This document shows, piece by piece, positions 62,205 through 64,000 of a stretch of 64,000 bases of DNA. The notes beneath the pieces were generated by a model that worked only from the letters and a program-made list of their open reading frames with translations, made no database searches and was not told the DNA's origin. Positions within the stretch are counted from its first letter, which is position 1, and each line of letters begins with the position of its first letter. Position numbers and translations under genes: made by a program. The stretch comes from Bacillus ectoiniformans. Its GTDB lineage: Bacteria; Bacillota; Bacilli; Bacillales; Domibacillaceae. Location of the stretch: contig NZ_JAFBES010000006.1 of NCBI RefSeq assembly GCF_016908875.1, positions 170,159 to 234,158 on the forward strand. Direction: 5' to 3'.

Positions 62205-63902
62205 ATGGACATTCATGAGATTTTAAAAAAACAGAAAAAAGAAGGAGAACGTCAGCGTGCTTGGGGAGATTACGGCATGGTCGTAAGCGCCACTGAAGAA
62301 TCATCCAAGATCGGAGCAGACATTCTTAAAAAAGGCGGAAACGCAATGGATGCACTGGCGGCTGTTCAGTTTGGACTAGCTGTGTCAGAGCCGTTTAACA
62401 CCGGTCTTGCTTCAAGCGGCTTTATTATTTATTATGATGCCGAAAAGAAAGAAACAAAGGTGATCCAAGGCCATTCAAAAGCACCTCATAAATCAAAGAA
62501 AAACGTATTTGTAGACGAGCACGAAGACGTGATTCCTTTTCTTGAACGCTCCACCCCGGGAACTGCTGTAGCCATACCCGGCATTTTAAAAGCTTTTGAT
62601 AAAGCCTTAGAACTGTATGGAAGTAAATCATGGTCTGAGTTAATGGAACCTGCTATTCGCCTATCCGAAGAAGGTGTAGTGGTTAATAAAACATGGAAAA
62701 GCGGATTGGATCGCTTCGGCAACAGGTTGAGTGATGAAGCTAAAAAATTCTTCTTTCCAAACGGCGTGCCTTTGACTGAAGGTGAAAAAGTAGTGAATAA
62801 AGAACTGACGAAAACCTTGAAGCGCCTGCAGGAAAAAGGCGCAGATGACTTTTACTGCGGGGAGATCGCTCACGCAATTGTCGACATCACCCATAAACTT
62901 GATGGCTGTTTAACATTGGAGGATCTTGCCAATTACGAAGCGAAAGTGCAGGAACCTTTACAGGCGAATTACAAAGGCTTTGATGTAGTTGTACCTAGTC
63001 CTCCTAACGGCGGAGGCCTTGCCCTGCTCTATATGCTGCAGCTGCTTGAGCAATTAGATCTCAGCCAATATGAGGCCGATTCTTGGGAAAGATATTATAT
63101 CCTTACTGAAACATTAAGAATCATGACATCTGATAAACTGGCTTATTTAGCGGATCCTGATTTTTATGATGTGCCGGTTGACGGGATGCTGCACCCTGAT
63201 TATATTAAAGAACGGCTCAAAATCTATAACTTTGAGTATCGGAGCGAGGATATTTTACCAGGAAATCCATGGGAATATGACAATGATAAGTCCCCTAGCG
63301 GCTTAAAGCCTCAAAAAGATGATAAAGGCTCAGAAACGACTCATTTTATAGCAGCTGACCGTCATGGAAACATAGCCGCATGCACTTCTTCGCTTGAGCA
63401 TACATTTGGTTCAGGTATTATGGTTCCAGGCTACGGCTTTTTATTAAACAATGATATGACAGATTTTGATCCGGATCCTGCCGGCGTCAATGGAGTGGAA
63501 CCGAATAAATATGCTGTCAGCGCTAAAACGCCAACATTTGTCTTTAAAGACGGGAAACCGTTTTTGGCACTTGGCTCCCCTGGCGGACCAACCATCGTTG
63601 CTTCAGTGATGCAGACGCTGATCAATGTCATTGATTACCAGATGGATTTAAAAGAAGCCATCGAAGCTCCTCGCGTCTACAATGGGACAGGGCCGCTGAT
63701 CTGGTGGGAAGAAGGCATCCCATCATCTGCGAAACAAAAAATGGAGAAGATGAATTATGATTTTGATAAAATTCCGCTTGAAATCGGAAACGTACAAGCG
63801 ATTTTGTTCGATCAAGTGAATGGCTTGATGTATGGTGCGAGTGACTCTTCAAGACCGGGAAAACCAGCTTGTGTGAATAAAGATGAAGCAGAAAATGAGT
63901 GA
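62205..63902 (+). CDS. ggt: Gamma-glutamyltransferase family protein (cytosolic type)
   Basis: 565 residues. The self-cleavage site and nucleophile are in S-E-T378-T-H-F; the downstream G-S-P-G-G-P-T-I glycine motif and L-N-N-D-M-T are intact. N-terminal G-G-N-A-M-D-A motif present. There is no signal peptide, so this is an intracellular relative such as B. subtilis YwrD rather than the exported GGT. Reaction: transfer or hydrolysis of gamma-glutamyl groups. The start at 62205 follows GAGGTGG by five bases; the upstream GTG lies inside that site. Group II intron sequence begins four bases after the stop. Confidence 0.88.
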   Translation: MDIHEILKKQKKEGERQRAWGDYGMVVSATEESSKIGADILKKGGNAMDALAAVQFGLAVSEPFNTGLASSGFIIYYDAEKKETKVIQGHSKAPHKSKKNVFVDEHEDVIPFLERSTPGTAVAIPGILKAFDKALELYGSKSWSELMEPAIRLSEEGVVVNKTWKSGLDRFGNRLSDEAKKFFFPNGVPLTEGEKVVNKELTKTLKRLQEKGADDFYCGEIAHAIVDITHKLDGCLTLEDLANYEAKVQEPLQANYKGFDVVVPSPPNGGGLALLYMLQLLEQLDLSQYEADSWERYYILTETLRIMTSDKLAYLADPDFYDVPVDGMLHPDYIKERLKIYNFEYRSEDILPGNPWEYDNDKSPSGLKPQKDDKGSETTHFIAADRHGNIAACTSSLEHTFGSGIMVPGYGFLLNNDMTDFDPDPAGVNGVEPNKYAVSAKTPTFVFKDGKPFLALGSPGGPTIVASVMQTLINVIDYQMDLKEAIEAPRVYNGTGPLIWWEEGIPSSAKQKMEKMNYDFDKIPLEIGNVQAILFDQVNGLMYGASDSSRPGKPACVNKDEAENE

Positions 63903-63905
63903 CAG

Positions 63906-64000
63906 ATCGAGTAGGAGGATAATCATTAATTGATTATCCGACCTCTCACACCACCGTACGTACGGATCCGTATACGGCGGTTCAATTTTATACTAAGCAT
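63906..64000 (-). mobile_element. Group II intron, 3' end (domains V and VI)
   Basis: On the minus strand the sequence forms a domain V: a 9-bp lower stem (63950-63958 with 63973-63981, one G-U), a 2-base bulge (63959-63960), a 4-bp upper stem and a 4-base loop. Domain VI follows (63909-63947, stem GGATAATC/GATTATCC) with a bulged adenosine at 63912. If that is the branch point, the intron ends with AT at 63906, seven bases on. The rest, including any maturase gene, lies outside the window. Confidence 0.75.

Overview
This window comes from a spore-forming, low-GC Firmicute of the Bacillaceae. The evidence is purine-rich ribosome-binding sites (AAGGAGG-like), A/T-rich hairpin terminators, a Spo0M homologue at the left edge, two orphan PAS sensor kinases of the sporulation-kinase type, and a right-hand block that matches the Bacillus subtilis yneP-yneQ-yneR-plsY-yneT-parE-parC-alsT neighbourhood. 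I assign no species. I found no rRNA, tRNA, CRISPR array or prophage.

Left part (1-23 kb), mostly minus strand: spo0M (partial), a YdjM-like membrane protein, an EamA permease, a class V aminotransferase between two small PH-like proteins, an FAD oxidoreductase, the CstA transporter, a cold-shock protein, yhfH, a degenerate nuclease-fold protein, a GNAT protein, an aldehyde dehydrogenase, an NSS transporter, a Rieske/FAD protein of the YhfW type, a short YitT-like protein, an alpha/beta hydrolase, methionine aminopeptidase, an M20 amidohydrolase, a large PAS kinase, a KamA-type radical SAM enzyme and a VanW protein.

Middle (23.6-33.6 kb): a complete type VII (ESX/Yuk) secretion operon, esxA-esaB-essB-essC-esaA-essA, with a recognisable sigma-A promoter before esxA. 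An intrinsic-terminator-like hairpin lies between esxA and the machinery genes, which should give more EsxA than machinery. No LXG toxin or immunity gene is encoded nearby.

33.7-48.3 kb: a mixed region with a HAD phosphatase, DUF202 and YwaF-like membrane proteins, a VWA lipoprotein, an NlpC/P60 endopeptidase, an MFS exporter, a PAS-GGDEF-EAL protein with both catalytic motifs intact, mscL, a DUF169 protein, a 53-residue membrane protein, a DJ-1/PfpI protein, a YbjQ pair and a second PAS kinase.

48.6-60.9 kb: the alsT/parC/parE/yneT/plsY/yneR/yneQ/yneP block, with an NCS2 permease and a FapA-like protein inserted. 61-63.9 kb: an M20 peptidase followed by a cytosolic gamma-glutamyltransferase. 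The last ~95 bases hold the 3' end (domains V and VI) of a group II intron on the minus strand; its body lies outside the window.

Three of the hairpins that end genes are unusually elaborate, with nested stems. Non-ATG starts, especially TTG, are frequent when placed by their ribosome-binding sites.
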